Positions 15,457 to 24,355 of a stretch of 57,196 nt of DNA are shown here, one piece after another; the stretch's first letter is position 1, and each line of letters starts with the position of its first letter. Position numbers and translations under genes: made by a program. Below the pieces are notes generated by a model. That model was not told the origin of the DNA and ran no database searches. It saw nothing but the letters and a program-made list of their open reading frames with translations. The stretch covers positions 1-57,196 of the forward strand of contig QYZZ01000065.1 in assembly GCA_003838145.1 (NCBI GenBank). The letters are read 5' to 3'. Source of the DNA: Tindallia sp. MSAO_Bac2 (lineage in GTDB: Bacteria > Bacillota > Clostridia > Peptostreptococcales > Tindalliaceae).

Positions 15457-16815
15457 CTAACTCGTGAGTAATGTTACAACTTCTACGTGGTTAGTTGACG
15501 GAAATAGATCTACGCATTGAACCCATTCTATACTATACCCATTTTCAACGGACTGCTTTAAGTTTTTAACCAAGGTTTTTGGATTGCAGGAAACATAGAG
15601 AATCCTTTCCGATTCTAAATATAATAAATCACTCATTGCTTTAGGATGAACTCCGGGCCTCGGCGGATCTATCACCAGCAAATCCGGCTTGCCATGCAGT
15701 TCATGTAATTTTTCTTTAACATCACCTGCTATAAATCCGCAGTTCTTAATATTGTTTTCAACAGCACTCTCTTTCGCTTGTTCAATAGCCTCTTCCACAA
15801 TATCTATTCCTGTTACCGACTCTGCCATCTGTGCTAATATCTGGGCGATTGTTCCCAATCCGCAATATAAATCGAGAATTTGGCCATCAGTCTTTTGAAC
15901 AGTTTTTTTTATAACGTCATAAAGAACGTTGGCCCCTGCACTGTTTGTTTGAAAAAACGAAAACGGCGTAATGCGGAAAATCAACCCGTGTAATATCTCA
16001 ACTATATTTTTCTCGCCATATAAGAGTATGGTTTCATCACTTTTAACCGCATCTGCAACCGAGTCGTTTTTTGTCCAAAAAATAGATTTGATTATTCCTC
16101 CAAAATTCTTTCTAACAATTTCACTGGACCACTCACGGATGACAGTCTCTTCCACTTCAGATGTTGTTATTAGATGGACCATTACCTCTCCGGAATAATA
16201 ACCTTTTCGTAAAACCAAATGTCTTAAAACCCCTTCACGACTGATTTTATGATAGGGCTTAAGTTGCTTATCCCGAAAGAATTCTGCTGTCAGGTTTCTA
16301 AGTTTCCTAAAGTCCGAGTCGATTAGACGGCACTCATATGTATCAATTATGTCAAATCGATGACCTCGCCGATGCATCCCAAGAGTTAATGGACCTTCCT
16401 TATATTCGTTGCCAAAAGTAAATTCCATTTTATTTCGATACTCGCTTTGTAAAGGACTCATAATTGGATTTAACCATTTTTTTACCAATAGTCCTTCTGA
16501 TCTAAACAGATTGTATACCTGTTGGTTTTTTAGCTCTACCTGGTATTGGTATTCAACGCCTTGCATCGAGCATCCTCCGCATTCTACGGCATGAATGCAT
16601 GCATCTTGTGTTTCTTTTTCAGAACATTCCAGCACTTTGATTGTTTTTGCTTCAAGCAGGCCAGGCCTTCTCTTTTTAACTCTTGCTAACAGTTTTTGGC
16701 CCGGGATACCACGATCCGTAATTACTCTGTGCGATTCTATATACCCTACTGCTTTACCACCATAAATGCTGTTATTTATTACCAGTTCTATTTCCTGCCC
16801 TTTCTTAATATCCAT
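15457..16815 (-). CDS. RNA m5U methyltransferase, TrmA/RlmCD (RumA) family
   Basis: 452 aa S-adenosylmethionine-dependent uracil-C5 methyltransferase of 23S rRNA type. A TRAM domain (about 4-60) is followed by the iron-sulfur cysteines in DACIHAVECGGC with a further one in TYECRLID, then the methyltransferase core LDLYCGLGTIAQILA, GIDIVEEA, VIDPPRPG and the catalytic cysteine in YVSCNP. An iron-sulfur cluster stabilises the family's RNA-binding region. GGGAG is 8 bases before the ATG at 16815, so I prefer it over the 16839 frame start. Whether it modifies U747, U1939 or both cannot be decided here. Confidence 0.9.
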   Translation of the reverse strand: MDIKKGQEIELVINNSIYGGKAVGYIESHRVITDRGIPGQKLLARVKKRRPGLLEAKTIKVLECSEKETQDACIHAVECGGCSMQGVEYQYQVELKNQQVYNLFRSEGLLVKKWLNPIMSPLQSEYRNKMEFTFGNEYKEGPLTLGMHRRGHRFDIIDTYECRLIDSDFRKLRNLTAEFFRDKQLKPYHKISREGVLRHLVLRKGYYSGEVMVHLITTSEVEETVIREWSSEIVRKNFGGIIKSIFWTKNDSVADAVKSDETILLYGEKNIVEILHGLIFRITPFSFFQTNSAGANVLYDVIKKTVQKTDGQILDLYCGLGTIAQILAQMAESVTGIDIVEEAIEQAKESAVENNIKNCGFIAGDVKEKLHELHGKPDLLVIDPPRPGVHPKAMSDLLYLESERILYVSCNPKTLVKNLKQSVENGYSIEWVQCVDLFPSTNHVEVVTLLTS

Positions 16816-16881
16816 TTTCATCACTCCCAAATAGGCCAAAACAGCCCGGAGACATTCATCCGGACTGCTTTTACTGTTTTT

Positions 16882-17646
16882 CTATTTAACGGCTTTCATA
16901 ATATAAGCAGGGGCTGCAAAGGATTCTTCCTTTTCAAGCTCTTTCATCAGTTTTTCAGTTATTTCTACAAATCCTTTAGTCAGATTTTCGTTATCAATAT
17001 CATTGTACCCTTTTAAAAGCGTTTGTTTCCGTTTATCCAGAAAACGCGTGGCAAGACTTGAATCTATAAATTCTTTGAATTCCTGATAACGAATGTCTTT
17101 ATAACCATTTATTTTAAGAGCTTCTTCAAGATCAATCGGATGGATTTCGTTGAAATGAGCCATCGCCTTCAACACACTGATACTTTTTATCACTCTGAGT
17201 CGTTGAGACCAATAAGGATAATCACGATGTTCCACAGCCCAAAGAGGAATTTCCTCCATGATAATAAGTTGACCCGCCGGTTTTAAAACACGATAAAACT
17301 CCTTCAATGCCTGAATTGCCCGCAGTGGGAACTGGTTAACAGAAGATAATGTATAGTTGCAGATAACCACGTCTATACTGTTGTCTTCAACAAAGTCCAG
17401 TTTGCTCAAATCGCCTTTTCGCAGATTAAGTTCTGTGAAGTCCTCAGACAGCTTTTCCTTAATCTCATCAAAGTGACTATCATCTATGTCTACTGAAATT
17501 AATTTTGTTTTCCAATTAAATTCTCTTACTTTTTCCGCTATGCGGCCAGTAGTGTTTCCCCAGCTGGTCCCCCCTTCCAAAACCGTCTTTCCATCCAGAT
17601 TAAGACCTTCCCACAGGTATTGGTCAGCTGTATATATTTGATACAT
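16882..17646 (-). CDS. Class I SAM-dependent methyltransferase, substrate unknown
   Basis: 254 aa. The Rossmann core shows GKTVLEGGTSWGNTTGRIAEK (motif I, with EGGTSWG instead of the common DxGxGxG), ISVDIDDSHF (acidic residue binding the ribose), VVICNYTLSSV (motif IV) and FYRVLKPAGQLIIMEE. The N-terminal leader WEGLNLDG is short. GGAGTG precedes the ATG. It follows the unknown 199-aa gene by 17 bp and is probably cotranscribed with it. Confidence 0.8.
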   Translation of the reverse strand: MYQIYTADQYLWEGLNLDGKTVLEGGTSWGNTTGRIAEKVREFNWKTKLISVDIDDSHFDEIKEKLSEDFTELNLRKGDLSKLDFVEDNSIDVVICNYTLSSVNQFPLRAIQALKEFYRVLKPAGQLIIMEEIPLWAVEHRDYPYWSQRLRVIKSISVLKAMAHFNEIHPIDLEEALKINGYKDIRYQEFKEFIDSSLATRFLDKRKQTLLKGYNDIDNENLTKGFVEITEKLMKELEKEESFAAPAYIMKAVK

Positions 17647-17663
17647 AAAACCACTCCTCTGCT

Positions 17664-18263
17664 TCAGTATTTTTCATTGACATAGTTTTCTATTACAGAT
17701 CTTCTGGTTTGATCACTAAATACACCTTCCTGCTGAAGTCTTTCACGAAGCCAACGACTTTTGGAATGAAAAACGAAAGATGGATGCTCAACGAATATGA
17801 CTTCAAAAAGAACTTTTTTGAGCTGGCTTGAACTAACTTTAATATAGTATGCTTCCAGATCATAAAAATCTTTTATTTTCGCTGCTTTCCATGTCATTCG
17901 GTCTTTTAAGTGATAATGTTTATCTCTTTTTTCCTGATATTGTACCGATAATTCAGGGTGTTTGGCAGAATTTCTTAGGATCTCACTTTTCATATGAAAA
18001 AATTTTGCCATAATATTATAATATTGATAGTTAAATACAGCTTTCTCAAAACTGTCAACATTTTTAAATGGTTTTATTTCCTGTTTAATTAAATAAGCAT
18101 GGCTTTCTTCAATGTATTCTCTTTTGCTTAAGTCACCTTTTTTATATTGGAATATCAAACTTTCCCGTTGTTCGAAAAATTTATCAAAGAGGTTCTCTCC
18201 CTGTATATATTGCATACCGAACATCCTTTGCCACTCATAATAAAACCCCGGCAATGTATCCAT
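17664..18263 (-). CDS. Conserved-looking hypothetical protein, all-helical
   Basis: 199 aa, rich in aromatic and charged residues, with no membrane segment or known motif. Recognisable blocks are FEQRESLIFQYKKGDLSKRE, FEKAVFNYQYYNIMAK and a C-terminal FHSKSRWLRERLQQEGVFSD; similar proteins appear, from memory, in other Clostridia as an uncharacterised DUF. The frame starts with GTG 18266; I use the overlapping ATG at 18263, which overlaps the stop of a 33-codon frame upstream (TGATG). It is followed 17 bp on by the methyltransferase. Confidence 0.65.
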   Translation of the reverse strand: MDTLPGFYYEWQRMFGMQYIQGENLFDKFFEQRESLIFQYKKGDLSKREYIEESHAYLIKQEIKPFKNVDSFEKAVFNYQYYNIMAKFFHMKSEILRNSAKHPELSVQYQEKRDKHYHLKDRMTWKAAKIKDFYDLEAYYIKVSSSQLKKVLFEVIFVEHPSFVFHSKSRWLRERLQQEGVFSDQTRRSVIENYVNEKY

Positions 18264-18364
18264 CACCGAAACAGCTCGTAAACGAAATTTTTTCGCATCT
18301 GATCTATCGATGTTTTATCCATCCCCAGGGCCTCTGTACTCAAGTCCTGAAAGCTATTGTTCAA
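18263..18364 (-). CDS. Possible 33-codon ORF between pssA and the hypothetical gene
   Basis: An uninterrupted frame runs from TTG 18364 (overlapping the pssA TGA) to a TGA that overlaps the next ATG. It contains MDKTSIDQMRKNFVYELFR. No good ribosome site precedes the TTG. It may be a coupling leader, chance, or the out-of-frame N-terminus of the following gene. Confidence 0.25.
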   Translation of the reverse strand: MNNSFQDLSTEALGMDKTSIDQMRKNFVYELFR

Positions 18365-18876
18365 CGTTTTTTTAATTTTATTCTTTTACTAACCATTGCA
18401 TAGGATAAAAGTATCATAATGAACCCTAGTACGTATATATTTGTCGCATAGTTAACAGAATAGATTGCCATTAACGCTACAATTCCTCCACAAAGGGTGA
18501 TTGGAATCCCCATATAAACGCCGTCAAATTCCATGATATTAAAAAATGCCAGACGGTATGCACCGCTAACTGCAAAAATTACCATAATGAAAAACCCTAT
18601 AACTCCTATGTCTGCCAGATGGAAACTCCACATCAAAATTGCAGGCGCAACCCCAAAAGAAATCAAGTCACATAGTGAGTCCAGTTCTTTGCCCAACTCA
18701 CTCTCAACATCCAGTTTTCTGGCCAGACTGCCATCAAAACGATCCATCAACGCAGCCAAAATGATTAACAACGCCGACAGCAGGTACTTTTCTCCAATGA
18801 TACAGACAATCGCCAGAAGTCCTAATGTCAGATTTAAAAAAGTAACCATATTGGGTATATTTGATTTAACCTTCAT
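18361..18876 (-). CDS. pssA: CDP-diacylglycerol-serine O-phosphatidyltransferase
   Basis: 171 aa CDP-alcohol phosphatidyltransferase with about six membrane helices. The catalytic signature D-x2-D-G-x2-A-R-x8-G-x3-D-x3-D is complete: MDRFDGSLARKL followed by GKELDSLCD. The length and the ALPAILM-like C-terminal half (FGVAPAILMW) fit PssA, which makes phosphatidylserine for phosphatidylethanolamine synthesis. GAGGTG precedes the ATG at 18876 by 6 bases; the earlier GTG lies inside that site. No decarboxylase gene (psd) is in the window. Confidence 0.9.
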   Translation of the reverse strand: MKVKSNIPNMVTFLNLTLGLLAIVCIIGEKYLLSALLIILAALMDRFDGSLARKLDVESELGKELDSLCDLISFGVAPAILMWSFHLADIGVIGFFIMVIFAVSGAYRLAFFNIMEFDGVYMGIPITLCGGIVALMAIYSVNYATNIYVLGFIMILLSYAMVSKRIKLKKR

Positions 18877-19006
18877 GTCAATCACCTCATTTCAGCCATT
18901 AGCCAGTAACGAACTGGTACAAACCTCATTACTATTTTACCCTATTTCCAGTTAAATTAATAGTCTTGAGCCTAAAATTCTGCTATATTGCAGTTCTTTA
19001 ATTCAA

Positions 19007-19035
19007 TTGCACCTTTACGATTGCTATGTTAGAAT
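19007..19035 (+). promoter_or_regulatory. Promoter of the aldolase gene
   Basis: TTGCAC (19007-19012), 17-base spacer, TAGAAT (19030-19035), 40 bases before the chosen ATG. Confidence 0.6.
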
Positions 19036-19075
19036 GACATTATCATTATTAAAAATTCCGTCAGGGAGTGATAAC

Positions 19076-20005
19076 ATGCCACTTGTAACCAGTAAAGAAA
19101 TGTTTAAAAGAGCTTATGCCAACAATTATGCTATTGGTGCGTTTAATGTTAATAATATGGAGATCATTCAGGGAATAGTTGACGCTGCCAAAGAAGAAAG
19201 ATCGCCTCTTATACTTCAGGTTTCAGCTGGCGCCCGGAAGTACGCAAATCCTGTGTACTTAAAAAAGCTTGTGGAAGCAGCGATAGAAGATTCAAACCTG
19301 CCTATTGTTTTGCATCTGGATCATGGCGAGAGTTTTGAAGTCTGCAAACAGTGCGTAGATGATGGATTCACATCTGTTATGATTGATGCATCTCATTATC
19401 CACTTAAAGAGAATATTGCAATTACCAGAAAAGTAGTAGAGTATGCACATGCTCACGGAGTTGTAGTAGAAGCCGAATTAGGACGTTTGGCAGGCATTGA
19501 AGATGCAGTGAATGTCAGTGAAAAAGATGCTGCTTTTACAAACCCTGATGAAGCACAGGAATTTGTCGAGAAGACAGGAGTTGACTCATTGGCTGTAGCC
19601 ATAGGTACAAGCCATGGTGCTTATAAATTTAAAGGGAAACCTGAACTTGATTTTGAACGCTTGCAGACCATAAATGCTAAGCTTGATGGTACACCTTTGG
19701 TACTGCATGGCGCTTCAACTGTGCTGCCGGAATTTGTAGATCTTTGCAACCGTAACGGCGGCACTATTCCTGATGCACAGGGAGTCCCAGAGGAAATGAT
19801 CCGAAAAGCAGCAGAGCATGGTGTTTGCAAAGTTAATATTGACACAGATCTTCGTTTAGCCATGACAGCAGCAATCCGCCAGGAGCTTAATAAAAACCCG
19901 GATAACTTTGACCCGCGAAAGTATCTGGGACCCGGGCGTGAGGCTATCAAGAATATGGTAAAGCATAAAATAACCAAGGTGCTTGGATCCAGTAATCTCA
20001 TTTAG
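19076..20005 (+). CDS. fba: Class II fructose-1,6-bisphosphate aldolase
   Basis: 309 aa zinc aldolase, cleaving fructose-1,6-bisphosphate to DHAP and glyceraldehyde-3-phosphate. Seen: AIGAFNVNN, the metal and catalytic segment LHLDHGES, MIDASHYP, VEAELGRLAG, AVAIGTSHGAYK and VLHGAS, plus KVNIDTDLR for substrate phosphate. The open frame begins at 19007, but AGGGAG precedes ATG 19076, and the promoter lies within the extension. It is monocistronic; an AT-rich 7-bp hairpin (20001-20017) spans the stop and meets the convergent phosphoesterase gene. Confidence 0.95.
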   Translation: MPLVTSKEMFKRAYANNYAIGAFNVNNMEIIQGIVDAAKEERSPLILQVSAGARKYANPVYLKKLVEAAIEDSNLPIVLHLDHGESFEVCKQCVDDGFTSVMIDASHYPLKENIAITRKVVEYAHAHGVVVEAELGRLAGIEDAVNVSEKDAAFTNPDEAQEFVEKTGVDSLAVAIGTSHGAYKFKGKPELDFERLQTINAKLDGTPLVLHGASTVLPEFVDLCNRNGGTIPDAQGVPEEMIRKAAEHGVCKVNIDTDLRLAMTAAIRQELNKNPDNFDPRKYLGPGREAIKNMVKHKITKVLGSSNLI

Positions 20006-20012
20006 ATCAGAT

Positions 20013-20699
20013 CTAAATAATAAGTGCCGGCTTAAAGTTTAAATAATCCGATGATATAAGTTTGTATTCTGCTCCTCCAAACCACCCGACATAAGCTCCA
20101 CTCCAGGAATCTTCACCATGCAGGTGCCCATATACAACTTTTTTCACGTTGTACTGTTCAATCAGGCGGGTAAAATGGGAAGGTTCCTTTTTTTCATTCA
20201 TTGGGGGGTAGTGTATCATTACAATAATCTGATCATAACCAGCCTTAGCCGCAGACTTAAGTGACGCTTCCAGCCTCATTTTTTCCCTTGTTAAAATCTT
20301 CTCATCATGGGCTTCGAAATCACCAGATCCAGGCAATATCCAGCCCCTCGCTCCGCAAATAGCGTAATTTTTATATGGAAAAAACTGATTCTGAATAAAG
20401 TGCAATGAATCAAATGCCTGATTCATTTTGGTAATACTTTTCCACCAATAATCATGATTGCCTCTAATTAAATATTTTTTCCCGGGCAAATTTTCTATCC
20501 ACAAAAGGTCTTCCCAAGCCTCTTCCATAGTCATCGCCCAGGAAATATCTCCTGGTATTAAAACAGCATCTTCAGGCAGTACGATTTTTTCCCAGTTATT
20601 TTTTATTTTATTCTGGTGATCCACCCATTCTTTTCCAAATATAGACATCGGTTTTTCTACCGAATGACTTAAATGCAAATCACCAATTCCATATATCAT
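20013..20699 (-). CDS. Calcineurin-like metallophosphoesterase (COG1768 type)
   Basis: 228 aa phosphohydrolase. Dimetal ligands are in GIGDLHLS, PGDISWAM, RGNHDYWW, MIHYPP and YGHLHG. The WW after GNHDY and the SWAM sequence are typical of the COG1768 group, whose substrate is unknown. AGGAGG precedes the ATG. It lies 15 bp after the small alarmone synthetase on the same strand, so the two are likely one transcript. Confidence 0.88.
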   Translation of the reverse strand: MIYGIGDLHLSHSVEKPMSIFGKEWVDHQNKIKNNWEKIVLPEDAVLIPGDISWAMTMEEAWEDLLWIENLPGKKYLIRGNHDYWWKSITKMNQAFDSLHFIQNQFFPYKNYAICGARGWILPGSGDFEAHDEKILTREKMRLEASLKSAAKAGYDQIIVMIHYPPMNEKKEPSHFTRLIEQYNVKKVVYGHLHGEDSWSGAYVGWFGGAEYKLISSDYLNFKPALII

Positions 20700-20714
20700 G
20701 TTTAGCCTCCTGCA

Positions 20715-21536
20715 TCATTCTGATTTCTTCTGCTCCTCATTCAAATCATGTTGATCCACCACTGAACGAAGTTTGTAAGCCATTTTTTTCAACTCTATCA
20801 TTTCACCCTGCTCCCAAAGAGATTCGAATTCAGTATAGTATTTTTCCGCCTGGCTATGCAGCCCTCTAACACGAAGCTTTTGTATCATACTTAATACATT
20901 TGATACAATATTTGATTTTATTTCAAACATTTTTTGCGCTTCACGAATTTCATATCTGATTTCAGACATTTCCTGATCTAAAATCATCGCTGCATCAGCT
21001 GCTTTTTTTAGCCTGTTCTTTACATGTTCAGGTATTCTTTGTTTATATTTATAATTCAGAGAATGTTCTATTGTTGCCCAGAAGTTCATAGCCAGTGTTC
21101 TTATCTGTATTTCTGCTAGAATTTTTTTATGACCAAAGGCGGTCTGTATAGGATAACGAATGACAACATGATAGCTCCTGTAGCCACTTTCTTTCTGATT
21201 TGTAATATAATCTTTAACCGCTACAATTTCCATATCTTTGCCTTCACGTTCATAAATATAGTCCATTACAGTATAAATATCTTCAACAAACTGGCACATA
21301 ATGCGAATGCCAGCTATATCTTCTATACCATTTTCTATTTCATCCAGCTCGAGATCCAGCAATTTAGCCTTTTCCAGTATGCTGGAAACTTTCTTAACTC
21401 TACCCACCACAAATTCTATTGGAGAATATGCACCGACAATCAGCAACTCTGTACGAATGCTTCTAAATTTAACTTTCAGCTCTTCCACCGCATTTTCATA
21501 AGGAATTAAAAACTTATTCCATTCAACGTTTTCCAT
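20715..21536 (-). CDS. Small alarmone (p)ppGpp synthetase, RelA/SpoT domain
   Basis: 273 aa with a single RelA_SpoT synthetase domain (about 25-180) and no HD hydrolase, TGS or ACT domains: a RelP/RelQ-type small alarmone synthetase that would make ppGpp or pppGpp from GTP/GDP and ATP. Motifs: GIRIMCQFVEDIY, SGYRSYHVVIRYP and AEIQIRT with NFWATIEH. A helical tail of about 80 residues extends beyond the usual 210 aa. CAGGGAG precedes the ATG at 21536 (frame opens at 21554). Confidence 0.88.
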   Translation of the reverse strand: MENVEWNKFLIPYENAVEELKVKFRSIRTELLIVGAYSPIEFVVGRVKKVSSILEKAKLLDLELDEIENGIEDIAGIRIMCQFVEDIYTVMDYIYEREGKDMEIVAVKDYITNQKESGYRSYHVVIRYPIQTAFGHKKILAEIQIRTLAMNFWATIEHSLNYKYKQRIPEHVKNRLKKAADAAMILDQEMSEIRYEIREAQKMFEIKSNIVSNVLSMIQKLRVRGLHSQAEKYYTEFESLWEQGEMIELKKMAYKLRSVVDQHDLNEEQKKSE

Positions 21537-21620
21537 GCGTATCACTCCCTGCACAAAGAATTCAACCGAGCCGATTTTTATTATACATTAGATGCTCCAA
21601 AAATACCAGAATACAACAAA

Positions 21621-21654
21621 CCGGCGTTCTCCGCTTAATTGCGAAGAACGCCGG
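21621..21654 (-). terminator. Terminator after gap
   Basis: Long hairpin with arms CCGGCGTTCT / AGAACGCCGG, continued inside by CGC/GCG after one mismatch. On the minus strand it is followed by TTTGTTGT. It lies 41 bases after the gap stop. Confidence 0.75.
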
Positions 21655-21694
21655 CAAAACAAAAATTCCATTGTTCCTTATAGCTATCATGGAT

Positions 21695-22711
21695 TTATAA
21701 TCCTTTTTTTGCAACATAGGCAAGAAAATCAATCAATCGCTCAGAGTAACCCCATTCATTGTCATACCAAGATACAATCTTAACCAGTTTAGGTCCATTC
21801 ATCATTGTCGATAAGCCATCTACTATACTTGAACGTTTGTCTTTTTTATAATCTATGGAAACCAAAGGTTCGTCCGAATAACCCAGTATCCCCCTCATTG
21901 GTCCTTCCGCAGCTTCTTTCATTTTTTGGTTGACTTCTTCCTGCGTTGTTTCCTTTGACAGCTCCGCAACAAAGTCTACTACCGAGACCACCGGTGTAGG
22001 AACACGCATAGCAAAACCGTTCAGTCTTCCTTCTAATTCAGGGATTACTTTAGTTACTGCTTTTGCAGCGCCAGTAGTTGTCGGAATAATTGACACATTG
22101 GCCGCTCTGGATCGTCTGGGATCCTTATGTGGCAAATCCAATAAATTCTGGTCATTCGTATACGCATGAACTGTAGTCATTAATCCATGCTCAATTCCAA
22201 AGGAGTCGTTAAGTACTTTCACCACTGGTGCCAGACAGTTGGTTGTGCAGGAAGCATTAGATAAAATATCATGTTTTGATGGATCATAAGTTTTTTCATT
22301 AACTCCCATAACCACCTGTTTAACATCGCCACCTTTGGGGGGAGCAGATAAAACTACTTTTTTAGCACCACCCACAAGATGTTTGCGCATATCCTCTTCT
22401 GATGTAAACTTTCCAGAACTCTCCAATACAATTTCTACGCCCATTTCACCCCATGGTATTTCTGCCGGGTCGCGATATGCGGTAAACTTAATCACTTTAT
22501 TACCGATTGTCAGTGTATCATCACTTGCTTTTACTTCCTGCGGCAGCGTACCATATAAACTGTCGTATTTAAATACATGAGCATGCTTTACCGGACCACT
22601 GGTACTATTTATAGCTACAATTTCAAGGTTCCGGTCATTTTCAAGCCATGCTTTTATTGCTGCTTTTCCAATACGTCCAAATCCATTAATTCCAATTTTT
22701 GTTTTTTGCAT
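21695..22711 (-). CDS. gapA: Glyceraldehyde-3-phosphate dehydrogenase
   Basis: 338 aa, oxidising glyceraldehyde-3-phosphate to 1,3-bisphosphoglycerate with NAD. N-terminal KIGINGFGRIGK binds NAD; SNASCTTNCLAPV holds the catalytic cysteine; the substrate loops are TVHAYTND and NEWGYSERL. AAGGAGG precedes the ATG at 22711; the frame to 22753 is an extension that runs through a leader hairpin. It is not clustered with pgk or tpi, and has a terminator of its own. Confidence 0.96.
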   Translation of the reverse strand: MQKTKIGINGFGRIGKAAIKAWLENDRNLEIVAINSTSGPVKHAHVFKYDSLYGTLPQEVKASDDTLTIGNKVIKFTAYRDPAEIPWGEMGVEIVLESSGKFTSEEDMRKHLVGGAKKVVLSAPPKGGDVKQVVMGVNEKTYDPSKHDILSNASCTTNCLAPVVKVLNDSFGIEHGLMTTVHAYTNDQNLLDLPHKDPRRSRAANVSIIPTTTGAAKAVTKVIPELEGRLNGFAMRVPTPVVSVVDFVAELSKETTQEEVNQKMKEAAEGPMRGILGYSDEPLVSIDYKKDKRSSIVDGLSTMMNGPKLVKIVSWYDNEWGYSERLIDFLAYVAKKGL

Positions 22712-22739
22712 AATGAGCCTCCTTTTTAATAATGTATTC

Positions 22740-22776
22740 GGGACGCCATCCAACCCTCTTAATCTGTATGCGTCCC
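22740..22776 (-). other. Hairpin in the gap mRNA leader
   Basis: GGGACGC (22740-22746) and GCGTCCC (22770-22776) form a 7-bp GC-rich stem with a 23-base loop, 29 bases before the gap start codon and upstream of its ribosome site. No T run follows, so it is not a terminator. It may protect the message or be a protein-binding site; it does not match the CggR operator. Confidence 0.45.
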
Positions 22777-22834
22777 GTTCGTCAGAAATAGTATTTAAAT
22801 GTTATCGTTTTCCATGTTTTAATCCTTTACTTCC

Positions 22835-23257
22835 TTAAGGCAGTTTGTCAATTTTATACCGATGAAGGAATTCCGGTATTTCATCTTCTTCCCAGCTTAT
22901 ACCAATAACAAATGTGATATTGAATTTTTTCTCCAATTTATCTAAACGGTCAAAAAAACGACCCATATCTTCAAGGTCCGACTTACTCACTTGCATTAAC
23001 CCATCAATAAAAATATGGTCAATATCATAGTTAGAGGCTACAACACCGCATAAAAAGCCAAAAAATTCATTTTCGTTTTCGATGTTATACTCGCTCAAAT
23101 GCATAAATCGAGCCCTGTAATCAACCTGAAACATGCGGCTTTGATCCACATCAATAAATACAACATGTCCTTTTGTTTTTTTTACTGCTTCGTTGGACAT
23201 ACCAACCATGGCCTTTGTTTTTCCACTGCCTTTTTTGCCAACAATTAATTTTATCAT
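22835..23257 (-). CDS. P-loop ATP-binding protein, unknown function
   Basis: 140 aa. A Walker A motif GKKGSGKT at the N-terminus and a Walker B-like IDHIFIDGL around residue 90 define a small P-loop NTPase domain. No partner domain is present. Similar proteins in Clostridia are sometimes labelled PilT or twitching motility, which the sequence does not support. GGAGG lies 7 bases before ATG 23257; the frame start at 23272 overlaps it. It stands 80 bp after the YtqA-type gene and could share its transcript. Confidence 0.65.
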   Translation of the reverse strand: MIKLIVGKKGSGKTKAMVGMSNEAVKKTKGHVVFIDVDQSRMFQVDYRARFMHLSEYNIENENEFFGFLCGVVASNYDIDHIFIDGLMQVSKSDLEDMGRFFDRLDKLEKKFNITFVIGISWEEDEIPEFLHRYKIDKLP

Positions 23258-23363
23258 TTGGTATCCCTCCATTGACGATTAGTGTTAAGTCAACTTCTTA
23301 ATTATACTATTCGTCATGATACCCAAAATTCCTTTTATAATTTGCAATATAAATAAAATATTT

Positions 23364-24350
23364 TTAAAATTTCGCCTGTTTGCCCTGAAAAGTATTTTCT
23401 TGATTCATTGTTTCAATGATCTCATCTCTTATTTTCCACCAGCTTGTATTCCAGTTAACAAACAGACTGTTTTCTTTTGGAGCCCGGCCAATGATTCGTT
23501 GTACTGCGATCTTCGGATTAAGATGTTCCAAAAATAGTATAACGCGTCTTATATATGCCTCTTTAGATATCATATTGATTTTTCCAGCTTCATATTCATT
23601 GCCCATTTTTGTATTTGACATAATATACAGTGCATGAATTTTTACCTGGTCTATCTTGAGCGCAGATAAAATTTCTGCCGTTTCTACCATGTCCAGATTT
23701 TCATCATTTGGCAAATTGGCAATCACATGCGTACATATTTCCAGTTTTCTTTGCTTGATTCTATTGACAGCATCCACAAAAGCAGCTAACCCGTGGCCAC
23801 GATTGATTTGATACAATGTGTGATAGTTAGCAGTCTGGAGCCCCAGTTCCATATTAATATTTTTAGAATATACACGTCTATATTCCACCAGATAATCCAG
23901 TTGTTCATTGGAGATACAGTCCGGCCTTGTAGAAATTGCCACTTCAACAACCCGATCGTCAATTACTGCCTCCATGTATTTTTTGAATTTTTCCAGAGAC
24001 ATGTAAGTGTTGGTGTAGTTTTGGAAGTAGGCAACAAATTTTTTGGCTTTGTATCGATTTCCTATATAAGCAATGTTTTTTTCGAGTTGTTCTTTAACTG
24101 AGATTTCAGATGCAAGGTTTTCGAAGCCAGCACCTTCTTCCGCACAAAAATCGCATCCGTTTTTACCCAAAGTACCATCACGGTTAGGGCAGGTTACGGG
24201 TAAGTTGATTGGAATTTTATACACTTTTTCTCCATACTTTTCCTTTTGATGAACCGAATATGGATAGTATGGGTACATTGTCTTCAATGAAGCACCCACT
24301 TTCAAAGCGGTTTTCATACTGACACTGGTATTGTACCTCTTACCTGGCAA
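23364..24350 (-). CDS. Radical SAM protein, YtqA-like (TIGR01212 type)
   Basis: About 328 aa. The cluster motif is TCPNRDGTLGKNGCDFC, the widely spaced C-x9-C-x2-C of the YtqA/TIGR01212 group rather than the classic CxxxCxxC. KFVAYFQNYTNTY, STRPDCIS, ELGLQT and IHALYIM fit the family's barrel. Target unknown. The start is uncertain: the frame begins with TTG 24350, and GTG or ATG codons up to residue 25 (MYPYYPYSV) are possible; the family core begins near YGEKVYKIP. It follows the UspA-like gene by 5 bp. Confidence 0.85.
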   Translation of the reverse strand: MPGKRYNTSVSMKTALKVGASLKTMYPYYPYSVHQKEKYGEKVYKIPINLPVTCPNRDGTLGKNGCDFCAEEGAGFENLASEISVKEQLEKNIAYIGNRYKAKKFVAYFQNYTNTYMSLEKFKKYMEAVIDDRVVEVAISTRPDCISNEQLDYLVEYRRVYSKNINMELGLQTANYHTLYQINRGHGLAAFVDAVNRIKQRKLEICTHVIANLPNDENLDMVETAEILSALKIDQVKIHALYIMSNTKMGNEYEAGKINMISKEAYIRRVILFLEHLNPKIAVQRIIGRAPKENSLFVNWNTSWWKIRDEIIETMNQENTFQGKQAKF

Positions 24351-24355
24351 AACAG

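Noticed and set aside
22835-22860. TTGACA near 22845 (minus) as a gap promoter
   Set aside because: No acceptable -10 follows at 16-18 bases, and it lies in coding sequence of the P-loop gene.
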